Assembly (NCBI GenBank): GCA_020081605.1
Contig: JAHREC010000018.1
Span: 3,100,001 to 3,164,000, forward strand
Reading direction: 5' to 3'
DNA: 64,000 nt
Source of the DNA: Albifimbria verrucaria
Taxonomy: Eukaryota; Ascomycota; Sordariomycetes; Hypocreales; Stachybotryaceae
Every line of letters begins with the position of its first letter. Within the stretch, counting starts at the first letter, position 1. Shown here in pieces: positions 1 to 11,910 of this stretch. The translations under genes and the position numbers were made by a program. The notes under the pieces are model-generated. The model was not told where the DNA came from and made no database searches. It worked only from the letters and a program-made list of their open reading frames with translations.

Positions 1-682
1 AGGGTCCATCCATCCTACCATTGAAAGGCTTCTGAATACACTCCGGCCTTTTTTATTTATTTTTGTTTCTTCTGCTCAAACTCCTCCGTCAACGCCGCAG
101 ACCATCGCCGAAGCATGTCATGCCATGTCTCCTTCATTGGATGCCACCTCCCGCTGTGTCGGCGTTGTCGTTCCTCAACCTACCGCAGCGTTTCATCCAC
201 CCTCCTTGCATGCCCCAGTGTGATCACCGCAACAACCCCGACTATTCCTATCAAAGCTTTGCCCATCACAATCTGGGCCCTGTGCCCTCCCATTCGCACC
301 ATCTCACATGACGGTTATGCAACGTTATTCCATCCACTTCCCACCCGTTCCTCCCTATCAATTTGACGTCACGTTTGGGCCTTTTGCATCTAGACCAGTG
401 CCATGAATGGCCGTTGATAAGGCCAGTCGCCAGGAGGCTTGGCCTTCACCTTAATCTTGCAAATATAGTTCCATTGAGCATTCTGTCTGTAGGTAATCAC
501 CGAACCTTCTGTCGCCCGATGTCCGACCCTGTTCATTCCTGTCCGTGGCCTTCATCACCTCCATCACGAATCAAAGCAAATCCTTCCCTGCTTCCGTTTG
601 ACCTACCACATCATACCAGAATCCTCTCCATGTAGCCATGTCGACCCCTCCAATTTGGCAACCGCCATGCGTGTCATACTCC
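1..682. other. gene-free flank
   Basis: This stretch is pyrimidine-rich on the plus strand and has only short overlapping open frames with no recognisable protein. It lies downstream of the minus-strand gene that ends at 683, so it probably holds that gene's 3' flank. I see no repeat, tRNA or element in it. Confidence 0.5.
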
Positions 683-1940
683 TCAAGCCTCCGGGCTCAA
701 CACGACAGTGGCTTTTGCCAGTACTATACTCTTATCCATGTCATCACCGTTTGCATTGCCCCATTTCCGAAGCAGTGGCGATATCATGAAAAACACTCGA
801 TTCTTTGAATCTCTGCCACTTTCCATTCCCGGCCCTAGATCCATGGTGCTTTTATTAGCCGTCTGGCCAGGGATAAATCGTATTATTTCCACACGAGCTT
901 TGGACGTGAGAAGCACCATATCTATTTCCACTGCGTCTTTGTATATGTCATAGAGTTGCTTAGAAACTCTTGAACGCACTGGCGCGGGGACGCAGAGATA
1001 AATGGGCTCAGCGACCCGAAGCGCTTCGAGGTTAAGACTCTCAAAGCCGCTTCATTAATCGGTTCAAAGTTGGCAAAATGTGCGAAGCCACTCGCTAACC
1101 ATGACTGAAACTGGCGGTGATCCTCTTTGCTCATGTCCGCGACTGGAAACCTGTTAGTATAAACGGCCTTCTGGTAACGGTTGCTCATACTGTACCTGAC
1201 AGCCAATACATAACGCGTTTCAGCGAACTAACAAGATCACCTTCGCGAATATTCTCGCCCTCAGCCCAAATATCATGAGCAAGAAGAGCCCAAATATAGG
1301 CCTGCAGTAATTCACCTCGTAGGGATGCATCTGGGAGAATTTGCAGGTATTGCTCTTGTACAGCGCGCATCATGGCATCCGCCTCAAGGCACAGTGATCC
1401 GCTCGGTGGTTCATGTGCCAATTCAGAAGCCAGGACTCTTATGTTGTAATGCAGCTGTTTCCATTGTCCAATGATATCTGCGTCAGATACCTTGCTCGAG
1501 TTAGCTAGCGATGGCCCATCGCCCTTATGCTGCACTGTAGATTGGTTCTTTAATCTTTTCACTTCTGACAAGGCGTCTTGGTGTGCTGAGGCCAAGCGCT
1601 CATAATCTTTCTCTAACTCTCGAATGTGGTTATCCTTCTCCTTGAACTTGACTTGAAGATTTCGAAACTGGATTTCCAGTTCTTGGTAGTTGTCTGTTGT
1701 CCGCTGGTTCAAGATTTGTTGGATCTGGCCTACTACCCACCGAAAACCATGCTCAGTTTGTTCACGCTGGTGATCAAACCGAGCCTCGAGTTTCATCAAG
1801 ACTTGATTTGGATCTTCTGCCGAAGATTGACAATCAACATCGGGAGGAGCTTCGGCATCCTCCGGTAAATCGTACTCCTCAGGGTACTGCGACGCAGGGT
1901 AGTACTCCACACATTCCACACCATCGTCGCTTATATCCAT
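683..1940 (-). CDS. uncharacterised fungal coiled-coil protein
   Basis: Not a named family. My model has three exons with introns at 1143-1195 and 1050-1099. Both have GT...AG ends, the first has a CTAAC-type branch site, and the spliced length (1155 nt, 384 aa) stays in frame. The N-terminus is acidic (MDISDDGVE, then Asp/Glu/Pro-rich to about residue 45). Residues about 50-145 look like a long coiled coil rich in Gln, Glu, Lys and Leu. After it comes a helical region with the pattern SDADIIGQWKQLHYNIRVLA, which resembles segments in many fungus-only hypothetical proteins, and a C-terminal segment with AVEIDMVLLTSKA. The second intron is less certain than the first; without it the protein would end at 922 in another frame. 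The gene is divergent from the Hsp70-like gene at 2821, with an 880 bp spacer. Function unknown. Confidence 0.7.
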
Positions 1941-2820
1941 GAAGTTGCTATTTCCTCTTCGCCCTGGAGAATCTATGCTTATTTTCAGTTGCTTCGGCTC
2001 ACAAATCAGGGAGATGTTCTCTTCTCCTCTTTCCGTTGCCTGCGTGCAATTGGTTTCTGAGTTTGTAAGCCCTCTTAACGTAAGTTATCCGTTTAGATAA
2101 CAGTTTTGGACAATCCAACAAGAAAATCAGGCGGTCTTAAATTCGTGGCCTAGTAAAGTATAAGTATTGGTTTAGCAGACATGGGAACTTATCTTCAGTC
2201 ACCGTTGGGGCTCTTGATGTGCCTGCGCTGGGAGTCAAATGAGTAACCACAGCAAACAGATGAGACGTGTTAAGCGTGAGCGATCGGTCTGAATAAGGAG
2301 GAGACCAGAGCGGGTTGCTGTGTCTTGTTTGGGTTAACCACGCAATAGAAGTATCCTATCAGAACTATCTTGGCAGTAAAAAAACAACAGGATAGAGAAT
2401 AGAGAGTAGTGTGAGAAAGGAGACATATAGTTTCTCGCGGAGGATGTAAGGAGGGCCACACTTGTTGAAGTTGGCATCTGTGGGATACTGATTATTCCGC
2501 AATTTTGAGAACACTGCCAAATCCTTCCGAGTGCTAACAACTGCCATACTCCTGACAGTTCCAACAGCTGCCGGAGGCTCAACTACACTAAGGCGGAAAA
2601 GTGAGTGTAATCTGAGGTGCAGAGATCCATCCATCATAACTGAACTTGAGAGCAAAGCCTACCTCCATCTTCATAGATTCAGAGCCAACTCATCAGAATC
2701 ATTATATCGATTTGCTCTTACTACTCTATAGGCTCCTGGGAATCTTCTGTTCTAGCTCATCGCAACCGGTAGCGCCCAAACTTAGATCCTGCTTTACGTT
2801 CCTTCCTTTGCAGTACCAGC
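1941..2820. other. divergent intergenic spacer
   Basis: This 880 bp spacer lies between the divergent coiled-coil and Hsp70-like genes and must hold both promoters. It is moderately AT-rich. The short open frames in it show no recognisable protein. I see no strong motif or repeat. Confidence 0.5.
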
Positions 2821-5026
2821 ATGGCTGCTCAAGATTCACATGCCGACACCATAGTTGTTGGTATCGACTTTGGCACTACGTGAGTTGGTCCGCGGTTACT
2901 CTACTACGATACCTAAGTCATTTCTAACGTCGAGCGTCCCCTATCTAGGTATTCTGGTATTGCTTGGGCATATTCTGGAGAACCAGATAACGTCGAAATC
3001 GTGACCAGTTGGGAAGCTGAGCTCAACCGATGCTCCGACGTTGAGAAGTGTCCCACACAACTATGCTACGGGGGAAGGTGATGCGATTAGCTGGGGTTAC
3101 GCTGTGCCTACGGATAAAGAAGCAATTCAATGGTTCAAGCTCCTCCTTCTCGATGACAGCGATATCCCTCAAGACGTCACCGCCTCTCCTCACATGAAGA
3201 AAGCTAGAGAGCTACGCGGCCTATTAGGCAAGGATCCCGTGGATTTGATCGCAAGCTTCCTCAGAAAAATTTGGAATCATGCTGTGGACTCGATCAATGA
3301 CTCTGTAGGGCATAAGCTGCTTGCGAAGTGCCGATTCCACGTTGTTGTCACGCTTCCAGCAATCTGGCCTCCATATGCTCAGGGTAGAATGAAAAAGCAG
3401 TTGAGAACTCTGGTATTATCGCCGACCGACCTTGCGGGGACACTAAACTCCATTTTATCTCTGAGCCTGAAGCCGCCGCACTAGCAACCCTCAAGGATCT
3501 CTCTAAAAGGTCAACTACCAAGGCAAGTGAGCTACATTCAGCTTATTGCCCGTATACTAAGATCTGAATAGGCTGGTGATACTCTGGTGGTTTGTGATGC
3601 TGGAGGTGGAACAGTGGTAAGTCATCTTTTCATTAACAAAAGACCATAGAATAACCTTGATGGAGGATCTCATCAGCTACATGATCGAAACAGTGGACCC
3701 ATTCGTCGTCAAGGAATGTGTGAAAGGAGATGGTCAGTAACCTCTGTCAAAAGTTAACCGGAAACACTTCTCTAACTTTTTCACTAGGAGGGCTTTGTGG
3801 TGGCATCTTCCTGGATGAGAAGTTCCTTGAGTTGATCAAAATGAAGGTAGGACCCGGTGTTTGGAAGAACGCAACCAAAGTAGAGATAACTAAACTGCTG
3901 AATGACGACTGGGAACACGGAATCAAGCGACAATTCCAGAACCAGGACAGAACTTGGTTAGTTACCTTACCAGAGAGCTGTCAGGACTATGGCGGCACCG
4001 GGACATCCAGTGCAAGTATGAAGAGAAGAAAAGACATGACGCTTTCTTCGTGAGTATTCCTAAGTCCATATGGTGAAGAAGACTTACGCTTTGATAAGGC
4101 AAGAGATTGAGTCTGTGTACTCTCCGATCGTTAAGTCCATAACAAAGCTTGTCAAGGGTCAATGCTCAGCTATACGAGCAAAATATAGCAAGGAACCTGA
4201 TGTAAGTTATTTTATGCATATGATACCGTACTAAAATACCTTCTTTCACTAATAACAACAGTTCGTTATTCTCGTTGGTGGTTTCGGGCGGAGCCCATTT
4301 CTTCGTGAGGCCTTGAAAGCGGCGGCACCATTCGCCACGACTATCTTACAATCTCGTGGTAGTAAGCCGTAAGTTTTTGTTCTCATTTTCGGCACAGGTA
4401 CCCTAATCAGGATAGGTGGTCCGCCATTTGTAGAGGTGCCGTCGTCCAGGGGATAATCCGAAGTGGCTTCTCAACAACTCTGAGCGTTGAGGTTGAAGCA
4501 CGAATTGCCCGTGCCAGTTATGGTACTTTTTCAATGATATCTGGGACGAGACTACTCACTCGATCGAGGACAAGTACTGGTGCGACAAAGAGAAAATATG
4601 GAAGGCTGGTAATCAAATAGAGTGGTTCTTACGCCAGGTATGGTAAACAAATCATGTTCCAGGAATTTCACAAAAAAGCTTACACCGTTCAAGGGAGATG
4701 ATATCACAACGCAAAGCTCAGTTCGACATGGATTTCACTATCTCCTGGACAGGCCAATACCTAAACTGACGTGCGCTCTTTATCTCTCGCCCGCCTTGCC
4801 ACCTCCAAGTCGCGGAGACCATACTGTCCAGAAGCTGTGTACCATCACTTGGACACAGACAATTGATATTGAAACGCTTCCAACATGGACAAGCCCCATA
4901 GGGAAAGTCTATCGCGAACTAGAATACGACCTTGAGATGACGTGCGAGCAAGGCACTGTCGATTTCGCTATTTACTTTCGAGGTAACCGTGTTGGTGGGC
5001 GGAACGTACAGGTAGATTTTTACTGA
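2821..5026 (+). CDS. Hsp70-like (HSPA12-type) ATPase, frame broken by indels
   Basis: An actin-fold ATPase related to Hsp70/HSPA12 proteins, cytosolic by default. The phosphate-1 motif is VVGIDFGTTYSGIAW (residues about 12-26), the phosphate-2 region is LVVCDAGGGTV, and the adenosine motif is ILVGGFGRSPFL. The C-terminus ends in a beta-rich stretch (DFAIYFRGNRVGG) and lacks the canonical EEVD tail. Introns: 2880-2948, 3523-3571 (a GC...AG intron), 3617-3665, 3733-3787, 4050-4098, 4202-4261 and 4369-4415. The frame breaks four times: one extra G in the G run 3070-3074, a missing A at 3392-3396, a missing T at 4527-4531 and a missing G at 4637-4638. Bridging these gives about 609 aa, normal for this fungal family. 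These proteins are multi-copy in filamentous fungi and their clients are unknown. I favour assembly error over pseudogene because splice sites and coding signal are intact throughout. Confidence 0.85.
3523..3571 (+). other. GC-AG intron in the Hsp70-like gene
   Basis: The exon ends ACC AAG and is followed by GCAAGT, the classic context of a non-canonical GC donor. The intron is 49 nt and ends in TAG. Using GC keeps the family sequence TTKAGDTLVVCDAGGGTV in frame. Using the nearby GT at 3527 gives an immediate stop. Confidence 0.75.
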
Positions 5027-5657
5027 GCGGCAAGCTGCTGGAGAGGCCAGGGATTGAGAATATTGCTTGAGGAGAGTTGCAATTGAATGCGGGAGCGTGA
5101 GAGATGAAACAAATACCATCTTCGAGATGGGTAAGAATGACGATTCAACAGCAATTCATTGCATTGTCCGATTCATAAGCAGATAGCACAGGGTAGATGA
5201 GGATGGCTCGGCGCTGAGGCATGGCTCTAGGTTATTAGATTTGCAGGCTAAATAAACATTGCAAAAGAAAGCAGGATACAAAACTCAGAGGTACTTCTTC
5301 ACCATAGATAGAAATCATATAGAGGGAGTGTAGATTCCGCATGCCTAACCTAGATGTCTCGACGCACAAACAACTAAACAATGAAGAATACGTGAAAATG
5401 TAATGAATTCAGAATAAAAAGATAACCAACCCCGAAATTACAGACATTTTTAGATTTCTTTTTCATCATGGTGTTTTATCTAGATAGAAACTACACTTTC
5501 GCTTTTGTGCCGTATGTCAGACGAACAGTCAACGAAATCCTTGGGCCCGTCACTTATGAGCATCATTCGACAGTGTCTTTTTTCTAGCGTTTCATTCATG
5601 TCATTATCATAATGGCTGATTTTGGCGATTCTGACGCAACGTGCAAGTCACCGCTAT
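5027..5657. other. convergent 3' spacer
   Basis: This 631 bp AT-rich stretch lies between the 3' ends of the Hsp70-like gene (plus) and the WD40 gene (minus). It should hold both polyadenylation regions. I see no gene or repeat. Confidence 0.5.
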
Positions 5658-7197
5658 TTACGCATCCTCAATCTTAATGTCCTCCTGTCTGATTGGCAAT
5701 TCCGCCTGTGCAGGCACATCTTCCAACTTCTCGCCATTCTCGGGGTATCTCTCACGTGCCGGTACACCTTCACGGTATTATCCTGCCCGGCAGTTGCCAT
5801 GGTGTCTCCATGCACATCGACCCAGAAACAAACGCCCTTGTGGCCCTCCACACGCTGCAGGACCTCCTTGCTCTTAACATCCCACAGCAGGATGGCGCCG
5901 TCTTCGCTCGCCGAAGCTATGAATGGCTCTCCGTCGAGGATAGCAAAACAACCACCGATGGCGAATTTCTCGTTGAGGTGGCCTTGATACGTCTTCTTGA
6001 CGCTGCCTGATACGTAGTCCCAGAGTCGGATGCAGTTATCGAGGTTGAAAGCAAGCACAAAACGGCCATTCGGCGAGAAGCAAACGTTTGTGACGGCAGG
6101 GTTATCTTCGTGAACCAGTGTACGAAGGCACTGACCAGTTGAGGTGTCCCATACTCGGCTGACTGGGTTAGCAATGTTCATGTTAGAAAGCAATTTTGGA
6201 GTACCTACATGAGTCCATCAGTCGAGCAACTGACGACTAATGTTCCATCACGACAAAAGTCAATCCCACTGACAGGGTCGCTATGAGCCGGGAGACTCCT
6301 CATCAGCCTGCCTGCTCTAACATCCCAAAGGAAAACAGCCTCGTCGTAGGATCCACTGGCAAGGATATTGCCCTTTGGCGAAAATGCTATGCAGTGAATG
6401 TAATTATGGTGTCCGCGCAACGGCGCCTGCTCCTGACCGGCCATAGACTTGCGTGTAGTGATTTTGGGCCTGCCAGTGACGCGGTCCCATAGCCGAATAG
6501 CTTTGTCGTCTGGAGCCGCTGGCTAAGGTGTTGCTGTCGGGGCTCCAAGCGATACAGCTGACGCCAGCCATGTGTCCAACCAGAGTGTCCATGTGGGCGC
6601 CCGTGGCAGCGTCCCAAATCTTGACTGTGGCATCGGCCGATGCTGAAGCGATGAACCTTCCATTGGGAGATATGCGAACTTGTGATACGGGCTTTGTGTG
6701 GCCGTGTAAAACGAGTCTTGGCTGGTAATTAGGCCGTAGGGGCTCGCGCGGGGGCGTAGGTTGTGGAGGTCTAGGAGAAAAGGATTCTGTGCGTGTGCGG
6801 TCGGAAGTGGATTGCGAGCGGGATCGTGATCGAGACCGGAGGCTCCTGAACGGGATCTCGACCTAGATCTTGATCGCAAACGAGACCGAGATCTGGAGCT
6901 CGTACTTGATCTGGATCTGGATCGGGAACGCGACGCGCGGCTGCGGGAGTAATAATCCTTTCGCGGCGCTCGTTGCTACCGCTTCGACTCGTGCTCATGG
7001 CCCTACTATTCGGCGATCGCGGTCGACGCGCCTCAGAGGCAGCAGCATCACGCCTGGCACCGTCGGCTGCCGAGGGCGACGCGGAGCGCGGAGAGGCGTC
7101 GTCGGTTCTCCGGCGCTTATGCGGAGGGGTCGCGCCGGCATCCTCGAGAAGGGGCTCATTGCTTAGGCGATGAGCGGGACGGGAAAGCCGAGGTCAT
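5658..7197 (-). CDS. swd3: Swd3/WDR5-like WD40 protein with Arg/Ser-rich N-terminus
   Basis: A seven-bladed WD40 beta propeller of the Swd3/WDR5 type, the scaffold subunit of the COMPASS (Set1) histone H3K4 methyltransferase in the nucleus. The propeller starts at LVLHGHTKPVSQVRISPNGR. Repeats follow with ADATVKIWD, DDKAIRLWD, YDEAVFLWD, GLIRVWD, LDNCIRLWD and EDGAILLWD, and the tail ends IRQEDIKIEDA. One intron, 6159-6208. The N-terminus is unusual: about 130 residues rich in Arg-Ser dipeptides and Pro. Frame breaks: about 5753-5762, an extra base at 6512-6513, and missing bases at 6836-6843 and 6957-6962. The start is uncertain: ATG at 7197 (one more frameshift needed near 7165) or ATG at 6998. 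Other WD40 proteins are possible, but repeat order and spacing fit Swd3 best. Confidence 0.8.
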
Positions 7198-10100
7198 TTT
7201 CCGGGGAAGCGTGGTGAAAGGTCGCGAAGCTTGAGGCTCAAACGAGGTTGAACAAGGGATGCGGTTGGAAAAATAATTGTGGGTCTGGCTGGATGGATGG
7301 GGACATGATCACCAGGGATTCGAGCTCGTCACTTACACTTACACAGGTGCAGCACCGTTGAAGCACCGACCAGACACCGTTTTATGACATAAGATGCAAA
7401 TCGGCAAAGGGTTCTGAGTTATGGTGGTGTCATTTCCACTTCTGAGATGCGACAGAAAATATGCCTTGAAAGGTGGTGAGGCTGGACAGCTATGACCAGC
7501 AGGTGCCATTTCCTTGTGAGGGCGTGGACCTGAGGGTAAGAAATCGAGTGCAACCACTCATAAGGTGGCTTGCTTGACGAGTAATGTTTTTTCTCTTTAA
7601 AGGGGCTCATGTGTCTATGCACAATCACGATGTCATTTGCTGGCGGTGATGAGACCTAATGTAGTGTCATATGAAAGTGCACTTTTCAGACACGGGACGT
7701 GAGGGCTGAGCTGGCCAGCCGCAGGGTTGGACACAAAGGAAGAGTAGCCCAGCTTCATCCCCAAATGGATGGCTTACTACTATCCTAGAGCGGTGAGTGT
7801 ATTGTTGTCAGGGACTTGTAAGTAGGTATCCATACTCTCATCAGGTTGCTGGGCGGCTGGGTGATTAACAATACGAGATGCAAATGCATGGAAGCACTCA
7901 TGATTCGACGAGTTCTCGCTAACAGCTTCCCTTTGTTTACTCCTGAAGACCTCCTATTAGACAAACCTGGTAGAGACTTGGACATCCTAGCCTTGGAAAA
8001 ATGGAATGAATACTGTTACCCATAAATCGGTGCGTAAAGTGGTGACCGGTGGGTGTTAGCGACGTCTGTGGGTTTTCTAGATTTGCAAAAACAAGGCCCT
8101 TTTCTCCGAGATGCCCGCCAAACCATGCGTCGGTACCGGCATTTGCTCTACTCTACGTCTACGGTCCCTTGTGGGACGGGGATGCGGAAACTGGGTCGTG
8201 GACCAGATATCGCGCGACGAGGACGCGGCCCGTGACACCGTAGTGGTCGGCACATGAAGATGCGTCGCTGTTCTCCACGGCTCCGCCACGACTGCCAAGT
8301 TGGCGATAAATGAAAGGGATGTTTGGTTTTCCCACTTGGCTTCGGTGGAGCCTCGACATCGTGGCTCCAGCTGAGCGCAAGCCGTGGCGGCGGACAACTG
8401 GTGACGGATCACTCGCAGCGCTACTGCTTACGCCAGTGCGTAACTCCATCTGCGGCCATCTAGGTAACGTTAGGACGGAAACGACGGGCATACTGGTCCG
8501 GGGAGGGGGCGCACGGCAACATGAGTCAATTGAAGGGGAATATTGGCAACTATCTGGCGATGGGTTACGGTAAATGAGCAGCGGTCGCCAGAATTGCCTA
8601 GACCAAACTCTAAGCAACGAATACAATTAATCGGTCAAGAGGATGACGCATGCCTCTTTTATTACGGCCATGCTCCGGGACAGGCATTGCAGGCTGGGAC
8701 AACAAATCATCGAGTGGCTCCCCATAGCAAGACAAGCAAGCGGCTAAAGACTACTAAAAAGGAGCCCGGGCCAAAAGGGGGTCACGACATTAGGCCAGGC
8801 CTGCGATATCTAGAGCAGCGCTAGGGCCATGAGTTACACTAACTATTGGCGCCGCTGCTCAAAGCCTGCAAATGCTGAAAGCCCAAGGGTTCCCTGACCT
8901 GACACCGACCGGTCCTGCTCGGTACCTGACCGGAACAGCGAGCTTGAGTGAAATAGGGAAAGGGTTGGCTTTGGCAACGCGGGTTGGATCAGGACCATGG
9001 CCGAATTGGATATAGACGTCTAAGTTTACAACGGTTGATGAGAAAGGCACGAATTCACGACGGGAGACCCGGTAGGAGTGGTGGCACGGGCTCTGTGTTG
9101 AAACAGGTCGGTTGGACCGAGAGGCAGTACTGCACCCTAGCCCTACGAGGAGCAGCAGGTAGTGAATCAGCCCGTCAGAGAGACTAGACAACAGGCCGTT
9201 GATTGAGAAGTGCAGTTTTGCATTGTATTGTATGCGCCAGTTTTTCGTATCCACGCAGGATGAAAAGACTGTCGGCATGTATTCAGTGTCATTGGATGAG
9301 ACAACTTCACTAATTGATGATGGGCTGAGCTGACATGCGCCCAGCACCTCCAGCCCTATGAAGGCCAAGTGGCAGACGCAGTTCTTACTGGCAGACTAGC
9401 ATTTCTCGAGGCGCACGAGGGAAACGATGGAAAAAGAAAAGTCGGCGAATCTAGAACAGAGCAGAACACCCGGGCATGGTGGTGAAGTGGCTTGAGACTC
9501 TGCTGAGCCAAATAAAGAAGGATGTGCAACAAAAGGTGACAGCGTCGAAACACCCCTTTCATTTCCGTCATGGAAAGAAATTCAAACACCCCTCCCTAAA
9601 ACTCGGTGCAGGGCAGGGATACAATGAGCCACCAGGCAAAGACAATGACGAGATTTTGGTCGAGCGGCCAATCCATCCTGCTTGAGCGGCGTACGTCCGG
9701 CCGGCTGGTTGTGTGTCCGTAAGCGGGCTCGTCAGCGGCGATGATGACGACACGGCGAGCGCTGGGTGGTGAGCGCTACTAGACGCCGGCGATGTGCTCG
9801 GTTGAACGAAGCCACGGCTAGGCAACTCGGACTATGGGGTTTGTTTCGCAAAGTGAAGATTGTTGATTCATCAGTGAAGACTAGAACAGAGAGACACGCC
9901 CGCTTGACTGGGCCACTATCACCAGTGTAGGTACCACCACGGGCACCACCACTACAGCAAACTCCAGCGAACTATAGCAAACCACACTACAATTAAAAAT
10001 AATAAAATAAAATAAACAAGCACCAGGGATAAACCAATTTTCGCCCCTCCCTTCTTCTATCACAATTATTGCGGCGCCGGGCAGGACAGGGATTCGTGCA

Positions 10101-11040
10101 AGGCGAGGCAGGCTGTGCTCAATAGCCGACTGGGGAACCAGAAAAGCCAATACTATGTACCCCCGAGCGCATTTTGATCGTGCCTTGGACGCCGCTCCAA
10201 TCACCACGGCCGGCTCGTGCAGGCTGGAAATTACACCTTCTGCAGACCCGGGCAGGGATTAAACTCGATCTCGCTCCGCGACCAACGGCCTGGAGCGCTG
10301 CGACCCTGGTCGTCTCCCCGGGCCCTGCGATTGGGTGCCTGGACCCTCTGCGATTGGAGCAGGCTAGGCCACCTTGTTCTGCTTAGCTCCAGGCGCTTCT
10401 GCAGGTACGGCGCCAGCTTCCAACGCTAACGCTCTTTATTCTGGGGCCATCAAATCTCCTGCGCATCCACCGCCCATCTCGTCGTCTCCACACGGGCCAT
10501 CCATCCATCCTCGACTCCTCTCATTCCATTCATTCCATAGCAGCTCCAGGCACACACTCACACAATCACTCACTCACGCACCCACTCACTCACAGCACCA
10601 CCAGCTCGGCCACGCCCCTTTCGCCGACCTAAGCCCATGCTCACCCACCATGCACCACCATGCTATACCCCCTGCCCTTTTGGGCCCATTCAGCCGATTC
10701 TCCACGGCTCCTCACAGACGCTCATGCGATGAGGCTCTCCAGGCCTGAACCGAACCCTCCACCCCCTCCTCTCTCTCTGTCTCTCCCCCACGAGCTGGGC
10801 CATCCGCTCGCTGGCTCGCTTCCTTTAAATGTGCACATCCTCCCACCCTCACCCCTTCTACTCTCCTCTTTTCTCACCACTCCCAAGGCATACCAGCCCA
10901 AAGTCGTCGTTCTTTACACAGGCATTCTTCAGCCACCACGCTCTTTTCAAAGCAACTTCCGTTGTAATACATAATTCACCCGCTCCTTCAACCTCTCTCT
11001 CCCACTTTCCCAAACCAACCACCAATACCCAACCATCAAG
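7198..11040. other. 3.8 kb gene-free region with long pyrimidine-rich leader
   Basis: No convincing gene. Open frames of up to about 170 codons occur on both strands (for example 8159-8626 and 8859-9368), but they overlap each other and read as low-complexity or random sequence. 9980-10020 is A-rich (AATAAAATAAA-like). 10490-10640 carries CATTC, CACT and CTCAC microsatellite-like repeats. 10750-11040 is strongly C+T-rich, as expected for the promoter and leader of a highly expressed fungal gene, here the wall protein at 11041. Confidence 0.5.
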
Positions 11041-11910
11041 ATGCGTTTCACCATCTCCGCTACCGCCGTCCTGGCCATGGCCATGTCTGCTTTCGCCCAG
11101 ACCCCTGACTTCGACCCCGTCTACACCCCGCGGCCAACGCCGTCATCAAGGCCGGCTCTACCTTCGAGATCACCTGGCAGGCTCCCGCCAAGTACGCTGA
11201 GGGCACCATCTCCATCTCCCTGATCGGCGGTGCCACTCAGAACACCCAGGTCCCTCTCGAGGACATTGCCTGTACGTTATCTCTCGCGAACCATGTTGAA
11301 ACCGTTCCTTGCTAATGCCCCATTCAGCTGGTGTCCCCAACGCCGCTGGCAAGTACACCTGGACCGTTGGCGCCAACCTCGGCGACAAGGCCGTCTACGG
11401 CCTCATCGTCCGCTACGAGAGCAGCCCCGAGATCTTCCAGTACTCCAACCCCTTCCACATCGAGGCCGGCGCCGCTCCCGTCACCTCCTCCGACGCTGCC
11501 GTCACCTACTCCGACGTTCCCACTCAGGCCCCTACTGATAGCGCTGCCGTCACCGTCACCACCCACCACGGTGCCGTCACTGTTACCCTGTCCAGCTGCA
11601 CCACCAGCGAGACCTCTGTCTCCTCCTCCGTCGTCTACTCCGTGCCCGCTCCTCACCTGAACACCACCACCGCTGTTGTCGTCCCCACCACCACCAGCGT
11701 CCCCGTCTACACCCTGCCCAGCGCTCCCGTCCACGTCAACAGCACCTTCACCACCGTCAAGCCTGTTGTTCCCTCCACCAGCGTCGTCGTTGTCACCCCT
11801 CCTGCCTCCACCTCTGCCGTGCCCCCGTCACCCCCGGCTCCGGTGCTGGCCGCGCTTCCGCCGCCATGGCCATGGTCGGTGCTATCGCCATGGCCATGCT
11901 CGCTCTGTAA
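11041..11910 (+). CDS. KRE9/KNH-domain GPI-anchored cell wall protein
   Basis: A small secreted wall or membrane-anchored protein. Residues 1-19 are a signal peptide (MRFTISATAVLAMAMSAFA, cleavage before QTPD). Residues about 30-115 match the Kre9/KNH-like N-terminal domain: NAVIKAGSTFEITWQ, a central beta region, and a FQYSNPFHI end. A Ser/Thr/Val/Pro-rich stalk follows, suited to O-glycosylation, then a GPI signal (GSGAGRASAAMAMVGAIAM, ending LAL). One intron, 11272-11327. Two missing C bases break the frame, at C-run 11126-11129 and C-run 11822-11826. Without correction the N-terminal domain and the GPI signal are both lost. Bridged length is about 271 aa. Strong codon bias and a C+T-rich leader suggest high expression. 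Exact role (glucan assembly or structural) is not known for these fungal paralogues. Confidence 0.88.

Noticed and set aside
2821..5026. Pseudogene interpretation of the Hsp70-like gene
   Set aside because: The breaks are the same one-base type seen in essential genes across the window, while splice sites and motifs are intact. Assembly error is simpler, though not proven.
8159..9368. Several overlapping open frames of 90-170 codons
   Set aside because: They overlap on both strands, have no consistent frame, no introns that extend them and no recognisable motif.
10374..11040. Open frames rich in Ser, Pro and His
   Set aside because: They follow from C+T- and CA-rich simple sequence in the leader of the wall-protein gene.
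11324..11734. 136-codon Gly/Asp-rich frame opposite the wall protein
   Set aside because: Low-complexity antisense of the Ser/Thr/Val stalk, not a gene.
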